From: Myrica gale
Taxonomy: Eukaryota > Streptophyta > Magnoliopsida > Fagales > Myricaceae
Direction of reading: 5' to 3'
Assembly: GCA_963930655.1 (NCBI GenBank)
Contig: OZ005608.1
Location: 20,485,271 to 20,549,270 of the forward strand
Length of the DNA: 64,000 nt
Of this stretch, positions 61,913 through 64,000 are shown in pieces. The notes beneath the pieces were generated by a model, which saw only the letters and a list, made by a program, of their open reading frames with translations, made no database searches and was not told where the DNA came from. The position numbers and the translations under genes are program-made. How positions within the stretch are numbered: the first letter of the stretch is position 1; every line of letters starts with the position of its first letter.

Positions 61913-61924
61913 TTAATAATCCGA

Positions 61925-63010
61925 AGGATTCACTCCATGATGACCAAGTTTCTTTATTTATATTTCTTAGAAGAAGATTCACACGAAATTTGAAGGGCAA
62001 TTATTCTAAATATAACTGATTTATTAGTTGACACCGTCTATGAGAACTGAGGTTCTTAAGATAAAAGGATTATTGCGATTACTAGCAATAAAGGCAAAGA
62101 TATGATGGAAAATTCACACGAAGTTTAAATCATCATTTATTCTACGTATTCTCTATAAATCAATTGATTCACTATTATCTAAGCTATGGTGAGCTATATC
62201 TATCGAATAAAAAAACCACTAACCTGCATCTGTGAGAAAGGCCACAAAGATAAAGAGCATAGCAAAGAAATACGTGAAGATAAAGAGTATAGCAAAGAAA
62301 TACGCAAATGTAGGAGCCCGAGCCATATTTTCCTTGCATACTTTGGACTAAAGTTAACTAAGGTCTCTTCTCTTAAACTTCCCAATTTACTTTTCCATGG
62401 TGACTTATTTCTCTCTCCATCAAATAATCATTTTCTATCACAATAAACATAAAAAAATTGCTCTAATCATCTATATTTTCAGATTTTCACCAATTCCCGT
62501 AAGACTTCATAATTTTCTATTAAAAGACTTTGAACCCTCAAACTACAAAGTAATCTCAAATATGGGTTTTAAGTACCACCTTTGACACAGCCTAAGAATT
62601 ACTAAATTTTATCAATTTGTACCTCCTAAAAAATATTCAATCATCAAACTTATGCAATTGTGTTATAATGAGCCATGTGACACAATTTTGACTGTTAGAT
62701 TTTATTTTAAGACGTAATTTTATTAATTGTAGAAGTTGGAGGGCTTATCAAGATTGTTAGTTTAAAATTGCTTAGAGGGATCAAAATGATTTTTTCCCTT
62801 TTTTATTCTCTCTCAAATATAAGTCAAAATTTTCATTACTTTTTTTACAAAAACTAATAAAATTCTAATTTGCCTCAATTTTTACAACGTCACCACAAAT
62901 TCCTTAAATACAAATATATTGTCTCGAAAGACCTTCACGCTCGCTTGCAGAGGAGCATGCATCTCATGTGCAAGCGTTCCTATCACTGAGCAAGGATTTT
63001 GGAAAAAAAA
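61925..63010. other. Intergenic, AT-rich; 30-bp tandem duplication
   Basis: Two adjacent units agataaagagcatagcaaag / agataaagagtatagcaaag each followed by aaatacg lie at about 62249-62306. The rest is AT-rich spacer with AT-1-like scraps (tttcaccaattcccgtaaga near 62475). No gene. Confidence 0.5.
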
Positions 63011-63017
63011 GATTTAG

Positions 63018-63747
63018 TGGTGTTTGCATGCCAAATATATAGGCATTTTAAAATTTTGGCATAATAAAATAATTATAAATATTCTTTATCTCCATATTAA
63101 ATAATTTCTTTTTATTATAAAATGGTTAAATACATTTTGCACCCATGATGTTTGGCGTGTTGACGCATTTGCTTCCAAATGTTTTATTTTTTTAGGCATT
63201 GAGTTCATTATAGTATCTTCCCTAACGATTTGCACTCCGGAGTGAAATTTGACGTCAAATTAGACGGTAATCGTTTACACGTGCTTCTCACTTGACCCCA
63301 GTCCCTCTTAAATTATTGTATTGCCCTTGAATCTCAAATAAGTCATGATTAAATGAGCTTCAAAATCTAATAGACGAAAATCGTGACTTGTTTGAAGCTC
63401 AGTTAATCTTGATTTGTTTAAGATTCAATGACAATATGATACTTTGATAGGGATTGAGGTTATGTGTAAATGATTACCGCTTAATTTGACGCCAAATTTC
63501 ACTTTGGAGTGCAAATCGTTGGAGAAGATCATATAATGAGCTCAATGTCTCAAAAATAAAACATTTGACTGCAATGTGTCAACATCTCCAAACGTAAGGG
63601 GCACAAAAATATATTTAACCCTTATAAAAAATATAAAAAATATCTCTCAAATCATCTATCTTCTCACATTTTCACCAATTCCCATAAATTAAATTGATTT
63701 TTTCACTAACTACCATAAATTGCTAAATATTTGGCATGCAAACACCA
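63018..63747. mobile_element. Tourist/PIF-Harbinger-like MITE (outer) with nested element
   Basis: Perfect terminal inverted repeats of 21 bp, core ggtgtttgcatgccaaatat and its inverse. TTA lies just outside each end (63013-63015 and 63750-63752), consistent with the TTA/TAA target of PIF/Harbinger elements, although the extra terminal bases differ. The interior AT-rich text matches the AT-1 copies elsewhere in the window and suggests these are Tourist-like. Confidence 0.75.
63123..63621. mobile_element. Palindromic MITE (inner), 499 bp
   Basis: Starts tggttaaatacattttgcac and ends caaaaatatatttaaccc, inverted. Perfect 8-bp flanks ttataaaa (63115-63122 and 63622-63629). Contains gacgtcaaattagacggtaa and its inverse, as in the element at 15013-15435 (gtcaaattagacgg). 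Long arms pair around a 160-bp centre. Confidence 0.8.
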
Positions 63748-63752
63748 CCTTA

Positions 63753-64000
63753 AGGAGCTAATCGCCAATACATATTCTTTGGCTAAGCGAAAGATATTGG
63801 GGCCACATGCGGCTGTTGCTTGTGTTTTGGGCCTATAGGCCCATTTTGTGTTCCGGATATTCCAATTCAAGTTTAGATATTGGGGGTTGTTTGTTTACCA
63901 AAATTTTGGAGAATATTTGAAAATTTTATTGGGATTTGTGAAAAATTTGAAATATATCTGTAAAAATTAAAAATTTTGAAGTATGTTTGTTTAGTTGGAA
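63753..64000. other. Window end, intergenic
   Basis: No gene. The last 120 bp (ttgtttgtttaccaaaattt onward) resemble the left arm of an AT-rich MITE cut by the window edge; not provable here. Confidence 0.35.

Noticed and set aside
61246..62000. ORFs encoding repeated FPIWSHKSLGYPHLSIWS-like text on both strands
   Set aside because: They come from the tandem 60-bp units in the arms of the Mutator-like element and are not proteins.

Overview
The window is nuclear DNA of a flowering plant, most likely a eudicot. It holds five intron-containing genes with strong plant homologues, all with GT-AG introns. They sit in AT-rich intergenic DNA packed with plant transposable elements (copia, a Tekay-like solo LTR, plant LINEs with DUF4283/zf-RVT domains, hAT, Mutator-like and Tourist-like MITEs). 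I cannot name the species.

Host genes: (1) the 3' nine exons of an NAD(H)-glutamate dehydrogenase, GDH2-like, + strand, 1-4274. (2) LIL3, a chloroplast light-harvesting-like protein, minus strand, 17609-20470, three exons, 262 aa. (3) A long-chain fatty alcohol oxidase of the FAO4A type, + strand, 36499-40892, three exons. (4) A DUF1218 four-helix membrane protein of the MWL/DEAL/VCC type, + strand, 42646-43732, three exons, 181 aa. (5) DCP5, an LSM14-type mRNA-decapping protein, minus strand, 48021-60191, seven exons, 562 aa. They act in unrelated processes (nitrogen/carbon metabolism, chlorophyll synthesis, lipid oxidation, cell wall/vascular development, mRNA turnover); no operon-like or pathway cluster is seen.

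Mobile-element layout: 5.3-16.9 kb is a decayed + strand LINE cut into pieces by a hAT MITE, a repeat block, two internally deleted hAT copies in opposite orientation, an antisense ORF1 fragment of another LINE, and a MITE that itself contains a MITE. 20.6-24.5 kb is a MITE field. 24.9-30.3 kb is an internally deleted copia element split by a 2.6-kb solo LTR. 31.4-32.9 kb is a Mutator-like element with about 400-bp inverted arms. A 589-bp GC-rich retroposon sits in FAO intron 2. A minus-strand LINE fragment fills 44.0-47.1 kb. A 5.5-kb LINE, apparently full length, sits antisense in DCP5 intron 2. 61-64 kb holds a second Mutator-like element and a MITE nested in a Tourist-like MITE.

I found no evidence of a new biochemical system. 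The most informative content is the transposon stratigraphy: several insertions have target-site duplications readable by eye, and in three cases removing the insert mentally restores the interrupted reading frame exactly. No tRNA, rRNA, CRISPR or bacterial-type feature was recognised.
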